Both the position numbers and the translations under genes were made by a program. The notes under the pieces are model-generated. The model saw nothing but the letters and a program-made list of their open reading frames with translations. It had not been told where the DNA came from and made no database searches. Source: Excoecaria cochinchinensis (taxonomy: Eukaryota; Streptophyta; Magnoliopsida; Malpighiales; Euphorbiaceae). Taken from it: a stretch of DNA of 64,000 bases. Each line of letters starts with the position of its first letter. Positions within the stretch are counted from its first letter, which is position 1. The stretch covers positions 3,522,001 through 3,586,000 of the forward strand of contig CANTUQ010000055.1 of assembly GCA_947683425.1 (NCBI GenBank), read 5' to 3'. Positions 1-13,227 of this stretch are shown here, piece by piece.

Positions 1-2470
1 CATGGCGGCATAGGAGCGTGACATGTGGCATCGTAGGAGAGTGATACTTGGCAACAAGAGGGTGTGACACTTGGCAAGGGATTTGTTTGTATGCATAAAG
101 GAGTGTGCCAAGTGTCATTGTAGGGAAGAGACACTTGGTGTGGCTTGGCTTGGTTTGGCTTGGCTTGGCTAGGCTTAAAATATGGATGAATTAAAAGAAA
201 TGGTTGGCATTTAGTGAGGTTCGTGGGCTTGGGATGAGCATTGACCGGCCACTTTCCTATTCTCACTTTAATTTTCTACTCTTGGCCTTTTCTCTTCATT
301 ATTCTTTTGCTTTTCTTTGGTTTTGCCGTGCTCTTCCGCCCTTCATCTTTTGCTGCTTTTCTTCTTCATTTGTATTTGCTTCTTAAGAGAACCTCTTGGA
401 TTAGTTTGAAGAGAGTGAGTTAAGGGCTTGATTAGGTCTCTTCAAGAAGGTAAGTGATGCTATTTAGTTAGTATTGGTTTTCTTCTTCTGTTAAATTTCT
501 ATTTTTGATTTAAAGTGAAGTCTATGGATTAAGTGTTATATTGGTTGATTTGTGCATGAGAGTTATGGACAAGGGAAAGGAAAAGCTCGGAATCGATTAG
601 AGAGAAGCGGTTAAGCCACCTGAGGTAGGGATCGCGTGCGATCTTTATTTCTTTCATTTTGATTGCTTGCAGTGTTTTATGGTATATGTATATGGATATG
701 TTGTGATTATATGTGTGTTAGATGGTCTTCATACAACTTTCATGTGTAAAGTATGTTTGTGGGTGAATTCTGTTTAGATTGTCATCAGGCATCTGCGTAT
801 TGTATTTGTGATAAGTAGAGTTATAGGGCTTCAATTGAGTTGATTCAAATTGCATCTGAAACCTCAGATCCGTAGCTAAAAATGTCTAAGAGCGTACTTG
901 ATCTAATGCTGGATCTAAGTATCCCAAAACGTAATTAGAACATAGGTGACCCTGTTCTGGCGAGTTCACTGGAATAGTATTGATCGTTTGAATCATATCT
1001 GGAGTTATAGATTTCCAAAATACCTAAAATATGTCCCATTTGAAAGATAACATCCTAGTTAACAATTCTTATAAAGACCACTTTGCCTAAAAATGTGGTC
1101 TAGAGGGTGGTTTTGGCGATACAATTTTAGGGTAAAAAGCAGTCTCGTGAGGCACCAGAGGCGAGCCTCTATCGTGAGCGCGACACAGGTCACGACCTCG
1201 CGATATAACAATCCATATTAAGCTTTTTCTTCTTCGTTTTGAGCCCCTGGTTGCCATGGGTCAACCCCTTACCCATCCCCTTAACTTATTATACATGATT
1301 AGGGTTATTAAATGATTATAAAGTGGTTATATATGGGAAAATACATTTGAATATGTTTAAGAATGGTAATTTAACTAATAAAGTAACAATGTACAATTGT
1401 GTGAAGGATAGCAAATGGCCTCATAAATATGTGTGAACTTATGAATGCATGTATATGATGATGTGATATAAGAGTTTTTGCCTGGAATTTAAATGTTACA
1501 TGCTTTTAGTTGTTGAACATGATCAATAAAGATTGTATATGAATTAAATGCCTCTGAAGTTGACGAGTGCACTTGAGTTATAATCTATGCTTTGGCATCA
1601 GAGTAGCGTATAATTGAGTTGTTATTAAGCCTGATTACCGTTATAGTGGATAGATAAGCATGCTTATAAAGGGCTAGAGTGCAGCTGCTAGAGTTGGCCT
1701 TAATTGTGCCCAGAGTTCGGAATACCTCGTGTATTCCATAGAGTTTGAGTTAATTCTCCACATGTAAGATATTGTAAACAGTATCCAGAGTTACCCGTAT
1801 CCACCATGAAAGGAATTCAGGCTTGTCTTATTAACGTTGTGTAGTGAACTTGAGATGATTAAAAGTATTATTCTGGATAGATACTATAGTACATGAAAGT
1901 CATGTTTAAGTACATTATAGTTCTGTATACGAGTATATGATTACATGAGTGTGTTTACATGAATGTAGACATATGATAGCGTATATTTGAATAAAGGATA
2001 TGTACAAGTTGTAGTGTACATGAATAAGTGAAAGAGTAGATATTATATATATGTGAGCTCATAGTATTTGGTATTTGAACATGCAACCTATACACGTATA
2101 AAAGCTATATGCATGCGCTAGTTGATTTTGTTACATGAATTGTGTGATTTATTTGTGACTTCGGAAAGAAGTCCTCCGCATTATTTTCATCCCCACTAAG
2201 CATTATCGCTTAGCATGGATGTTTATTTCCGTGTAGTTTTACAGGTTCGGACCAGTGAGCGGACATTTGCGGGTCAAGGCCACTAGGAGTTTTATTATGA
2301 TTTCTTTTTGTATAAAATAGTAATAGAGTTTTTATATTTTGAGTAATATCATTATATAGATAGAAAGTACAGTGTTTATATGTATATGTTAACTGTTTGG
2401 TATATGTACCGAAGATGTATATGTATAAAGTTTTTGTAATATGTACAGTTTATATATGTTATAAGAGAAG
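1..2470 (+). mobile_element. LTR A, left part (chromovirus-type LTR, cut by window edge)
   Basis: This AT-rich non-coding stretch is homologous along its length to the solo LTR at 21092-24855. Shared landmarks are the segment around 1140-1210 with a degraded TCGCGA-type palindrome, the GTAAGTG-containing segment near 450, and the hairpin CTAAGC..GCTTAG at 2195-2213 followed by an AG/GT-like block. Its left end lies outside the window; by comparison with the solo LTR roughly 200 bp are missing. The LTR is interrupted at 2470 by the LARD and resumes at 13228. No PBS follows its right end, so it is either a solo LTR or the 3' LTR of an element lying to the left. No coding capacity is evident. 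Confidence 0.8.
2466..2470. repeat. Target site duplication AGAAG, left copy
   Basis: AGAAG directly precedes the TG of the LARD 5' LTR and is repeated at 13223-13227 directly after the terminal CA. This defines the exact borders of the LARD insertion. Confidence 0.95.
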
Positions 2471-2799
2471 TGTAACGCCCCAAAAATTTCAGTGTTTTTA
2501 TTTAATAACTTGACAGGCTAAAAAAAATTCGTCAAATGTTAATTTTGACGCATGAGAGTGGAATTTTTCATTAAAGCTATGTAATTTAATTATTCAAATA
2601 ATTTTTGATATATGCATATATGTATGTGTGTGTAACGCATATTACATGTAAATGGATGAGGAAATATTAAACCAAAGATAAAATAATAAATAGTATTAGA
2701 TATACAAATAAATATTTTTTTCACGTATGAAAATATTTCTTGTGGTCTAAATTAACTAAATAAGGGAGAGTAAAATAAGTTAGAATTAGTGGGTATTAT

Positions 2800-3320
2800 G
2801 AGAAATAGGAAAAGAAGGAAACACTCGGTATGGAGGCAGAACGGGGAAGAGACCGAAGGAAAGACAGAGAGGAAGAGAGGGAGAGGAAGCGGCGGAAGGC
2901 ACAGCCGGACGGCGATCGGGGTGGCAATCGGACCGACGCACACGGCAAAGCCGTTCCGTGGCGTCTACCTCCGGTTCGCGGCGGCGTCAGTCCAGGAGAG
3001 CGAGAGAGGAACCGAAGCTTCCTCAGCGTTTTTCGGCGAGCTCCGACGGCGAGAGGCGACACGAGCGGTGAGACTGGACTCACGGCGGCAAGGCGAAGCT
3101 TCCGGTGGCCGTGGATCTCCCTCAATCGCCGGCGACGAGTAGATCGGAGGAGAAGAAAATCGAACCTACCGACGACGATTCCGACGAAACGGAGGGCGTT
3201 TTCGGCGCGTGATCACCGAAAAAGGAACCCCGAGGCGTCGAGCTTCCTTCCGGTGGTTTCAGTGCCTCCGGTGGAGCTCCGGCGAGACTCCGGTGAGGCT
3301 CTGGCGACGGTGACGAGACC
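2800..3320. other. GC-rich island inside the AT-rich LARD LTR
   Basis: About 0.5 kb rich in CGGCGRCG-type triplets sits within an otherwise AT-rich LTR. Overlapping open frames on both strands reflect the scarcity of stop codons in GC-rich DNA. The sister copy at 9125-9620 differs by indels (for example 10 bp near 3040) and by several C/T or G/A changes, many at CpG. It is probably a transcribed leader or promoter-proximal island; no protein family is recognised. Confidence 0.6.
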
Positions 3321-5674
3321 AAAAATAGCAGAAAATTGGTATGTGGCCACCAAATTTACATTTCTATGTGATTTTTCCATAAGTTAAAATTTATTAAGAG
3401 TGATTTAATTAAATACAGTATGTGAACAATATGTTTGTTGGTTCATTGATTCGTTGGCAGTGTTGTCTTGAGTATTGGCTTAGTTGAATAGAACTTAAAT
3501 TAAGATTTGTCGATTTTTAATTGAATGAAAAGAATTAGAAACTGTCAGTAATTGGGAAGTAGACCAGTAATTGTAATTGAAGAATTATAGGTTAAATTGT
3601 AAGATAGGACTTAAAATATATAATGCTGGTAATGGATAAATTATGACTCGTAAATCAGATTAGTAATTAAATATTGATATATATAAATGGGTATTATAAT
3701 GTGCATATCTAGGTGATGGTAGTGTAATTGGTAATGCCTGAAGAAGTGATGGAAATTTGAAATGTTAAGTGGGAAATCCGAATATACTTATTGGAAGTTT
3801 GAATTAAAGATAACTCAATGAACTGGATTGAAGGTATGTGATGTGAGTATATTGAAATCTGGTTGTGTATGATTTCCATTATTCATGAAATTAAATTACT
3901 GTTAGGATTAAATTAGAAGCACATGTGTTCTTACACATATATAAGTGTGAAATAATATAGACACAATAGTAAGTGTTGTAATAAGGTTTAGACTGCTTAG
4001 TGAATTTGATTTAGTTTAGTTATTTATTTTGAGTGGTCAATTAAGGCTTTAATAAATTGAGTAAATTAGATTGAACTGGGGAATCGAGCTAAATTATTGA
4101 AATACAAGCAAGTAGGGAACGATAAATTGTGGAACTCTATTTTTTGGGGATGCCATAGAATTTTTCTTAAATTGTGCTTTTGAATTTATGCGTTAAAAAA
4201 ATGGATTTTATACATATTGCGATAAATTGTTATTGTAACTAATTTTAATCTATATGTGTGTCTTGAGTTGTGCAAGCTGTTAAGTAATATTTTTTGTTAA
4301 ATGTTACGAGTAATATGGCAGAGTTGAGGACTTATAATAGATATCATTTTAATAAAATGAAATTTAGTGTAAATCTATAAAGATAGGATGGAATCCAACA
4401 TGAAGAAAACGAATCAAAATAAGTAAGAGTGGATAAGAAAATATAAAGTGAAAAAGAAAGGAATAACAGAAGGAAATAAATAATTTGATGATTAAAAGTG
4501 TAATTTAGTATAAAAAGTTATAAGTAAAGGACAAAAGTATTTTAAGCGGAATCATGGTAAGTGAATGAATTAGAGAAAGTGAGTATACTTAACAAATAAA
4601 GAGTATAATTAAGTATGCCTAAAAACAGTTATAACAATAAAGTAAATTAGTCTATTAAGGAAGTCAGAATGTCAGGCTATAAATAAAAGTAAAAATGGGT
4701 TATACGTGTTTAAATGGGGTAATTTGCAAGAAGAATTGGATTAATGAAAAATAGTGAATCCCTATATAAACAATAATGTATTTAACGGTATGGTATGAAA
4801 TAAACTTAATTTGATGAAATAAAATGAAAATGAATTGAAATGGAAAGAAAGGGTAGTGGCAGAATATATACTGGTATAAATGAGGTATATTATCATTGTT
4901 AACACATTTTAAATATATATAAATATGATTAATGGCTTGTTGTGAAGCTAAGATTAGTGAAATTTAGTAAGTAAATGGAATGTTATGAGAAATTGATGAT
5001 GGATGATACCGCGATTATTTCTGAAAAATTGAATTGAAGTGTATGTTGATCTTATTTTATGTAAAGATCAAAGTTTTGATTTATTTAAATAACATTCAAT
5101 AATGTGGTCCTATTCAATGAGCTGGTAGTCAAGTCTAGTTCAGGATATAGTGGCTAGCCATAGGGACATAAGACCGCGGGAGTGAGCATGACGTCTCACT
5201 ATCTTTATAGGTCATTAATGGACCTATTCTGTATTTTTAAAAGTATCTGTATTGGAATGTACTGGAGTAATCCTTCGGGGTTCTTCAGGTTTGGAATGTA
5301 CTGGATTGATCCTCTGAGGTCTCTTCAGGTTATTGTGAGCTCTTAGAGATTCACATCCCGTTTATCCTGTGCTTAGAGTCTGCCAGCATTGTACTATGGG
5401 CAAAATAATAAATTGCAAAGTGAATTGATGAATGTGAAATAAATGTGAACCAAGGAATTTAATAAGGAATAAATGAAGCAAGATGAATTGGTGGGTTTAA
5501 ACAATAAATTTTGTAATCCATATTAAACGTATATTTTGAGAAGTTAAATGGTAAGTATGGAGAAAATGTGGATTAAGAAAATATGAAGTAATTTAATGAT
5601 AAGTAAAGTGTTAAAGTAGCAAAATTGAGAATAAAATGTCAAATAAAGGTAATAATGAAGAACTTAAAGTTTAC

Positions 5675-5678
5675 TATA

Positions 5679-5709
<31 letters not shown>

Positions 5710-5714
5710 TTTTT
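5675..5714. repeat. (TA)n plus poly-T microsatellite, LARD 5' LTR
   Basis: A TA dinucleotide run of 26 bp is followed by a T run of 14. The 3' LTR counterpart at 11981-12039 is longer (42 bp TA, about 17 T), a length change since insertion. Confidence 0.95.
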
Positions 5715-6905
5715 GCTAGAAAGTTTAATTGACTGAAGGGGTATTGATAAATGACCTTATGAAATTGGTAATATGATGAAGTGGCTGTGTGTTTATATGA
5801 ATCTTATATTCACCAATGTGTACTACATAAATGCCAATATACATAGTAATGGGTATTATTGTATTAGATGAAAGTTAGAATAATTGTTAAGATAGAAACG
5901 AGATAGTAGTTGCTACGTTATGAACATATTAACTGTTTAACAATCTATGAAATTATGTTAGTGATGCATGATTAACATGTTATGCACTTTATCAAAATGA
6001 TAGGGAAATTTAGTTATTGATTTTGAAACTTGAAAATACAAGTTTAAGAAAAGTCAGTATTTTAAAAGAATATTGAATGTATTGCATAAAAATGATTTTG
6101 CCTTGCAAATCATTCACATTTAATTTGGAGTTAAATAGCTATTGGTATATTAATTATAAAATATTATATTGATTATGAAAGGAAAAGTAATTTGTGATAT
6201 TAATGTATGAATGATCAATTATATGTGTATATGTTATGTTTATGCCTTGGATAAGTAAAATTGGTAGTCACCACTAAGCGTAAAGCTTAGCGCGTGGTTT
6301 GTCCCCGCGCAGGTATAAGACAAGAATCAAGTGAATATCAGCACTGTTCTAAAGGAGGAATGTTGAATGGTAAGCATGACAAGCAGGTGATGAGAATGAA
6401 ATTTCTGGGAATTGATATTTTGGATCTCGTTTTGATTGGCATGTACACTATATTGATAAATAGGATAGTAGTGTATCAAGAGATACACTAAATATTTATT
6501 CATAGTAAATAGTTGATGTATTGATATTATGTCCTTGTATTTTGTAAAAATTGATGTAAATAGTGAGTGGATGACATTATGAGTTATTATATAAGTATGT
6601 GATTGGAATTAAATTGGAGGATGGGCAAAATTGTGTTGGAGTTTGAATTGGAGTAGGACGGATGAATATGTATGTGATTATAGAAGTGTCAAGACTTTCT
6701 GCTTACAGGGGGATAGGCAATATTGTAGAGGAGACTCTGCCGAAATTTCGGTAAAATTTAAGTAGCCTATTTGAGAATGATTGTGTGCATAGTAAGGTGT
6801 AATAGTGATAAAAAAAAAAAATTTTACATGGATTTTCGTAATGATTTTAAGAATAGTTTAAGACAATTAAGTTATTATGTACAGTAAAAAGGGTGTTACA
6901 GTTAG

Positions 6906-6917
6906 TGGTATCAGAGC
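6906..6917 (+). other. LARD primer-binding site, tRNA-iMet
   Basis: TGGTATCAGAGC lies five bases inside the 5' LTR. This is the standard complement of the 3' end of initiator methionine tRNA used by most plant LTR retrotransposons. Confidence 0.93.
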
Positions 6918-8778
6918 AAAGGTTTATGCGGTTCTGGCCAATAAGATATTTGGAGAATAAGTGATATTGTTTATGAGAAATGAATGTGTTGTTTATTATG
7001 GATATCCCTATTTAGTTTCAAGTATAGATAATTCGGAAGGAGTTGAATAGAAGATTAGAGGTAAGAAATTAAGATGTTCAAAAGTTATGAGATTTAAAGT
7101 ATATGAACGTGGAAGAAGGTTATGGTATTTTAGGTACCTGTCAGTTATCCTTAACAGAGGGGCAATCATTGAATATTTTATGCATGGGATGGGCTAATAT
7201 GCATAGTCCTTACATGATATGCACAATTGCATAATACTGCATACATGAAACATCATACATCCATTGCATCAGCATCATATGATCATTCATGACAAACATC
7301 AAGTTTTATGCATATGCTCCAATTGAAAGGAAACTGGCATGGAATATAGTAAGTGTATGGAAGTGAGGTTGATGTACCTATAGAAAGATAGTAATAGATT
7401 GGAGATAATGAGGAGTGTAATAAAGTTGAGTAAGTAAAAAAAGGAATTAGAGATTCAATCTAGGAATTGAAAAAGAAAGGGGTGAAGGATCACTAAATGT
7501 GTATAAGTATGAGTAAGAGATTTGTATCTGTGTAATTTGTGGGTTTGATCCTTCTTGTTAGTGAATTAAGGCATAGAATGTGATGAGATTTCAACATATT
7601 TTGGAATGGAATTGTATCTGATTAGATTGACTAATTGGTTATAGCTTGAATTGAATTATAAGAGTGAATAAAACTGTAAACTTTTGTACAAGATGGTTAA
7701 GTAATAAATAGTGTAAGATATATGTGATGTTTCAAAAATGATAGACAAATTGTGACTAGTGATACTGGTAAATTAGGAAGGAAATGTTATAGTTATTTTG
7801 ATCAAAGAAAGAGTTTATTGAATGTGTAAGCGATTCTGTATTGAGAAAATAATGTGTCTTAGGAGAAAGGAGTTAAGTAAGGATTAAGAAAAGTAAGTAA
7901 TAGGATGTGTATGCAAATGATTTTTGAATAGAGTGTACATGCCAAAGATGGAAAAATCAGGAAATGATATGATTTTTACAATGGATATGTTATTGGCTTA
8001 AGTATGATATAACTTGGGCCTGATTAACGCGTAAGTTAAGAAGAAAGTGCACTTTTTGACACATAAAACACTTCTTAAATGTTCGACAAGATTATCTTCT
8101 AACTCTTTTGGCTCCGAGAAAATTGATCATTTTGTTGGAATGGGAAGGTGATATGGAAACGGTGTCCAAAGTAATTCAAGAAAATCGGGAAAAGAAATAC
8201 AGATTCAATTTTAGACTTTTCTCGCCTACCAGGTGATTGAAAAATCACATAAAGAAGAATTTGTGCGAAATTGATAGGTGGGAAAAGAAAAAGCAAAGGA
8301 GGTTGAAAAAGGAAATTGCTGTTTGGAAATGATGATAGGCTATGCTTTCCAAATACAATGATTGGACTTGGAGTCCCCATTGTTGTTTGTAACTAAAAGA
8401 ACACTTTTAGCAATTGTTATTGGGCCACCTTATCTCTATTATGAGAATGTAGTACCTGTTCCTAATGAAGTTTGGAACATTATATTTTGGTTTTTATTGA
8501 AGTGGAGTTGGAAGTTATTGATTTTAAAATGTGTTCTTGTGCTGCGAAGAAAAATGGTGAATTATGCATTTGGTCACTTTGTTTAACGGATTTTTCCTCT
8601 ACTGTCTCCACAAATGGCACACAAAGCATTATCAATGATAAAGAGATAATGACTTCCATGAGATGGACGAATACAATTGAATTGTTTGCAAATTTGCATT
8701 GGGAATGCAAGTTGATTGAAAGGGTGAATCGTGAATTATTGTACTAATGCAGAGAAATTTCGAGGACGAAATTTCTTT

Positions 8779-8793
8779 TAAGGGGGGGAGAAT
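8779..8793 (+). other. LARD polypurine tract
   Basis: The run TAAGGGGGGGAGA immediately precedes the 3' LTR. It is preceded by TTTCGAGGACGAAATTT, the box that also precedes the polypurine tract of chromovirus C (minus strand near 34200). Confidence 0.93.
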
Positions 8794-11700
8794 TGTAACG
8801 CTCCAAAAATTTCAGTGTTTTTATTTAATAACTTGATAGGCTAAAAAAAAATTCGTCAAATGTTAATTTTGACGCATGAGAGTGGAATTTTTCATTAAAG
8901 CTATGTAATTTAATTATTCAAATAATTTTTGATATATGCATATATGTATGTGTGTGTAACGCATATTACATATAAATGGATGAGGAAATATTAAACCAAA
9001 GATAAAATAATAAATAGTATTAGATATACAAATAAATATTTTTTTTACGTATGAAAATATTTCTTGTGGTCTAAATTAACTAAATAAGGGAGAGTAAAAT
9101 AAGTTAGAATTAGTGGGTATTATGAGAAATAGGAAAAGAAGGACACACTGGGTATGGAGGCAGAACGGGGAAGAGACCGAAGGAAAGAGAGAGAGGAAGC
9201 GGCGGAAGGCACAGCCGGACGGCGATCGGGGTGGCAATCGGACCGACGCACACGGCAAAGCCGTTTCGTGGCATCTACCTCCGGTTCGTGGCGGCGTCAG
9301 TCCAGGAGAGCGAGAGAGGAACCGAAGCTTCCTCAGCATTTTTCGGCGGCGAGAGGCGACACGAGCGGTGCGACTGGACTCACGGCGGCAAGGCGAAGCT
9401 TCCGGTGGCCGTGGATCTCCCTCAATCGCCGGCGACGAGTAGATCGGAGGAGAAGAAAACCGAACCTACCGACGACGATTCCGGCGAAACGGAGGGCATT
9501 TTCGGCGCGTGATCACCGGAAAAGGAACCCCGAGGCGTCGAGCTTCCTTCCGGTGGTTTCAGTGCCTCCGGTGGAGCTCCGGCGAGACTCCGGTGAGGCT
9601 CCGGCGACGGTGACGAGACCAAAAATAGCAGAAAATTGGTATGTGGCCACCAAATTTACTTTTCTATGTGATTTTTCCATAAGTTAAAATTTATTAAGAG
9701 TGATTTAATTAAATACAGTATGTGAACAATATGTTTGTTGGTTCATTGATTCGTTGGCAGTGTTGTCTTGAGTATTGGCTTAGTTGAATAGAACTTAAAT
9801 TAAGATTTGTCGATTTTTAATTGAATGAAAAGAATTAGAAACTGTCAGTAATTGGGAAGTAGACCAATAATTGTAATTGAAGAATTATAGGTTAAATTGT
9901 AAGATAGGACTTAAAATATATAATGCTGGTAATGGATAAATTATGACTCGTAAATCAGATTAGTAATTAAATATTGATTTATATAAATGGGTATTATAAT
10001 GTGCATATCTAGGTGATGGTAGTGTAATTGGTAATGCCTGAAGAAGTGATGGAAATTTGAAATGTTAAGTGGGAAATCCGAATATACTTATTGGAAGTTT
10101 GAATTAAAGATAACTCAATGAACTGGATTGAAGGTATGTGATGTGAGTATATTGAAATCTGGTTGTGTATGATTTCCATTATTCATGAAATTAAATTACT
10201 ATTAGGATTAAATTAGAAGCACATGTGTTCTTACACATATATAAGTGTGAAATAATATAGACACAATAGTAAGTGTTGTAATAAGGTTTAGACTGCTTAG
10301 TGAATTTGATTTAGTTTAGTTATTTATTTTGAGTGGTCAATTAAGGCTTTAATAAATTGAGTAAATTAAATTGAACTGGGGAATCGAGCTAAATTATTGA
10401 AATACAAGCAAGTAGGGAACGATAAATTGTGGAACTCTATTTTTTGGGGATGCCATAGAATTTTTCTTAAATTGTGCTTTTGAATTTATGCGTTAAAAAA
10501 ATGGATTTTATACATATTGCGATAAATTGTTATTGTAACTAATTTTAATCTATATGTGTGTCTTGAGTTGTGCAAGCTGTTAAGTAATATTTTTTGTTAA
10601 ATGTTACGAGTAATATGGCAGAGTTGAGGACTTATAATAGATATCATTTTAATAAAATGAAATTTAGTGTAAATCTATAAAGATAGGATGGAATCCAACA
10701 TGAAGAAAACGAATCAAAATAAGTAAGAGTGGATAAGAAAATATAAAGTGAAAAAGAAAGGAATAACAGAAGGAAATAAATAATTTGATGATTAAAAGTG
10801 TAATTTAGTATAAAAAGTTATAAGTAAAGGACAAAAGTATTTTAAGCGGAATCATGGTAAGTGAATGAATTAGAGAAAGTGAGTATACTTAACAAATAAA
10901 GAGTATAGTTAAGTATGCCTAAAAACAGTTATAACAATAAAGTAAATTAGTCTGTTAAGGAAGTCAGAATGTCAGGCTATAACTAAAAGTAAAAATGGGT
11001 TATACGTGTTTAAATGGGGTAATTTGTAAGAAGAATTGGATTAATGAAAAATAGTGAATCCCTATATAAACAATAATGTATTAACGGTATGGTATGAAAT
11101 AAACTTAATTTGATGAAATAAAATGAAAATGAATTGAAATGGAAAGAAAGGGTAGTGGCAGAATATATACTGGTATAAATGAGGTATATTATCATTGTTA
11201 ACACATTTTAAATATATATAAATATGATTAATGGCTTGTTGTGAAGCTAAGATTAGTGAAATTTGGGAAGTAAATGGAATGTTATGAGAAATTGATGATG
11301 GATGATACCGCGATTATTTCTGAAAAATTGAATTGAAGTGTATGTTGATCTTATTTTATGTAAAGATCAAAGTTTTGATTTATTTAAATAACATTCAATA
11401 ATGTGGTCCTATTCAATGAGCTGGTAGTCAAGTCTAGTTCAGGATATAGTGGCTAGTCATAGGGACATAAGACCGCGGGAGTGAGCATCACGTCTCACTA
11501 TCTTTATAGGTCATTAATGGACCTATTCTGTATTTTTAAAAGTATCTGTATTGGAATGTACTGGAGTAATCCTTCGGGGTTCTTCAGGTTTGGAATGTAC
11601 TGGATTGATCCTCTGAGGTCTCTTCAGGTTATTGTGAGCTCTTAGAGATTCACATCCCGTTTATCCTGTGCTTAGAGTCTGCCAGCATTGTACTATGGGC

Positions 11701-11977
11701 AAAATAATAAATTGCAAAGTGAATTGATGAATGTGAAATAAATGTGAACCAAGGAATTTAATAAGGAATAAATGAAGCAAGATGAATTGGTGGTTGGTGG
11801 GTTTAAACAATAAATTTTGTAATCCATATTAAACGTATATTTTGAGAAGTTAAATGGTAAGTATGGAGAAAATGTGGATTAAGAAAATATGAAGTAATTT
11901 AATGATAAGTAAAGTGTTAAAGTAGCAAAATTGAGAATAAAATGTCAAATAAAGGTAATAATGAAGAACTTAAAGTT

Positions 11978-12039
<62 letters not shown>

Positions 12040-13222
12040 GCTAGAAAGTTTAATTGACTGAAGGGGTATTTATAAATGACCTTATGAAATTGGTAATATG
12101 ATGAAGTGGCTGTGTGTTTATATGAATCTTATATTCACCAATGTGTACTACATGAATGCCAATATACATAGTAATGGGTATTATTGTATTAGATGAAAGT
12201 TAGAATAATTGTTAAGATAGAAATGAGATAGTAGTTGCTACGTTATGAACATATTGACTGTTTAACAATCTATGAAATTATGTTAGTGATGCATGATTAA
12301 CATGTTATGCACTTTATCAAAATGATAGGGAAATTTAGTTATTGATTTTGAAACTTGAAAATACAAGTTTAAAAAAAGTCAGTATTTTAAAAGAATATTG
12401 AATGTATTGCATAAAAATGATTTTGCCTTGCAAATCATTCACATTTAATTTGGAGTTAAATAGCTATTGGTATATTAATTATAAAATATTATATTGATTA
12501 TGAAAGGAAAAGTAATTTGTGATATTAATGTATGAATGATCAATTATATGTGTATATGTTATGTTTATGCCTTGGATAAGTAAAATTGGTAGTCACCACC
12601 AAGCGTAAAGCTTAGCGCGTGGTTTGTCCCCGCGCAGGTATAAGATAGGAATCAAGTGAATATTAGCACTGTTCCAAAGGAGGAATGTTGAATGGTAAGC
12701 ATGACAAGCAGGTGATCAGAATGAAATTTCTGGGAATTGATATTTTGGATCTCGTTTTGATTGGCATGTACACTATATTGATAAATAGGATAGTAGTGTA
12801 TCAAGAGATACACTAAATATTTATTCATAGTAAATAGTTGATGTATTGATATTATGTCCTTGTATTTTGTAAAAATTGATGTAAATAGTGAGTGGATGAC
12901 ATTATGAGTTATTATATAAGTATGTGATTGGAATTAAATTGGAGGATGGGCAAAATTGTGTTGGAGTTTGAATTGGAGTAGGACGGATGAATATGTATGT
13001 GATTATAGAAGTGTCAAGACTTTCTGTTTACAGGGGGATAGGCAATATTATAGAGGAGACTCTGCCGAAATTTCGGTAAAATTTAAGTAGCCTATTTGAG
13101 AATGATTGTGTGCATAGTAAGGTGTAATAGTGATAAAAAAAAAATTTACCTGGATTTTCGTAATGACTTTAAGAATAGTTTAAGACAATTAAGTTATTAT
13201 GTACAGTAAAAAGGGTGTTACA
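8794..13222 (+). repeat. LARD 3' LTR
   Basis: Starts TGTAACGCTCC and ends GGGTGTTACA, 4429 bp, nearly identical to 2471-6900. Visible differences include indels in the GC-rich island, a 7-bp insertion near 11790, a longer TA run, and a substitution in one arm of the hairpin (12599-12614). Confidence 0.95.
11981..12039. repeat. (TA)n plus poly-T microsatellite, LARD 3' LTR
   Basis: Expanded version of the microsatellite at 5675-5714. Confidence 0.95.
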
Positions 13223-13227
13223 AGAAG
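13223..13227. repeat. Target site duplication AGAAG, right copy
   Basis: Partner of 2466-2470. After it the sequence of LTR A resumes. Confidence 0.95.

Larger units (their letters stand above)
2471..6900 (+). repeat. LARD 5' LTR
   Basis: Starts TGTAACGCCCC and ends GGGTGTTACA. It contains a GC-rich island (about 2800-3320), a TA/poly-T microsatellite and, at 6274-6290, a CTAAGCG..GCTTAG hairpin like those of the chromovirus LTRs. It aligns base for base with 8794-13222 apart from scattered substitutions and small indels. Reading frames of up to 185 codons in the GC-rich island are not conserved in length between the two LTRs and are treated as fortuitous. Confidence 0.95.
6901..8793 (+). 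other. LARD internal region, non-coding
   Basis: The 1893 bp between the LARD LTRs is AT-rich and contains only frames below about 95 codons, in conflicting orientations, with no recognisable retroelement motif. It begins with the primer site and ends with the polypurine tract. A run around 7200-7320 is rich in short CAT/GCAT repeats. It probably serves as packaging and reverse-transcription template only. Confidence 0.8.
2471..13222 (+). mobile_element. LARD: large non-autonomous LTR retrotransposon, 10.75 kb, intact ends
   Basis: The element has two LTRs of 4430 and 4429 bp (TGTAACG...GGGTGTTACA), a tRNA-iMet primer site, a short internal region of 1893 bp and a polypurine tract, and is flanked by a perfect 5-bp duplication. 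No gag or pol coding can be read in the internal region, so it must be mobilised by an autonomous partner. Long LTRs plus a non-coding interior fit the LARD class. The iMet primer site and the GAGGACGAAATTT box before the polypurine tract match the same positions in chromovirus C of this window, so the likely helper is a Tekay/Del-type chromovirus (inference). The two LTRs are nearly identical, so insertion was recent. It lies inside LTR A. Confidence 0.93.

Noticed and set aside
2830..3387. Arg/Glu-rich frame of 185 codons in the LARD LTR
   Set aside because: It lies in a GC-rich island with overlapping frames on both strands, and the sister LTR copy has in-frame indels and a different length. 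No domain is recognised; most likely chance.
8099..8747. Short frames in the LARD interior
   Set aside because: They overlap on opposite strands, are below 95 codons and show no homology that I recognise.
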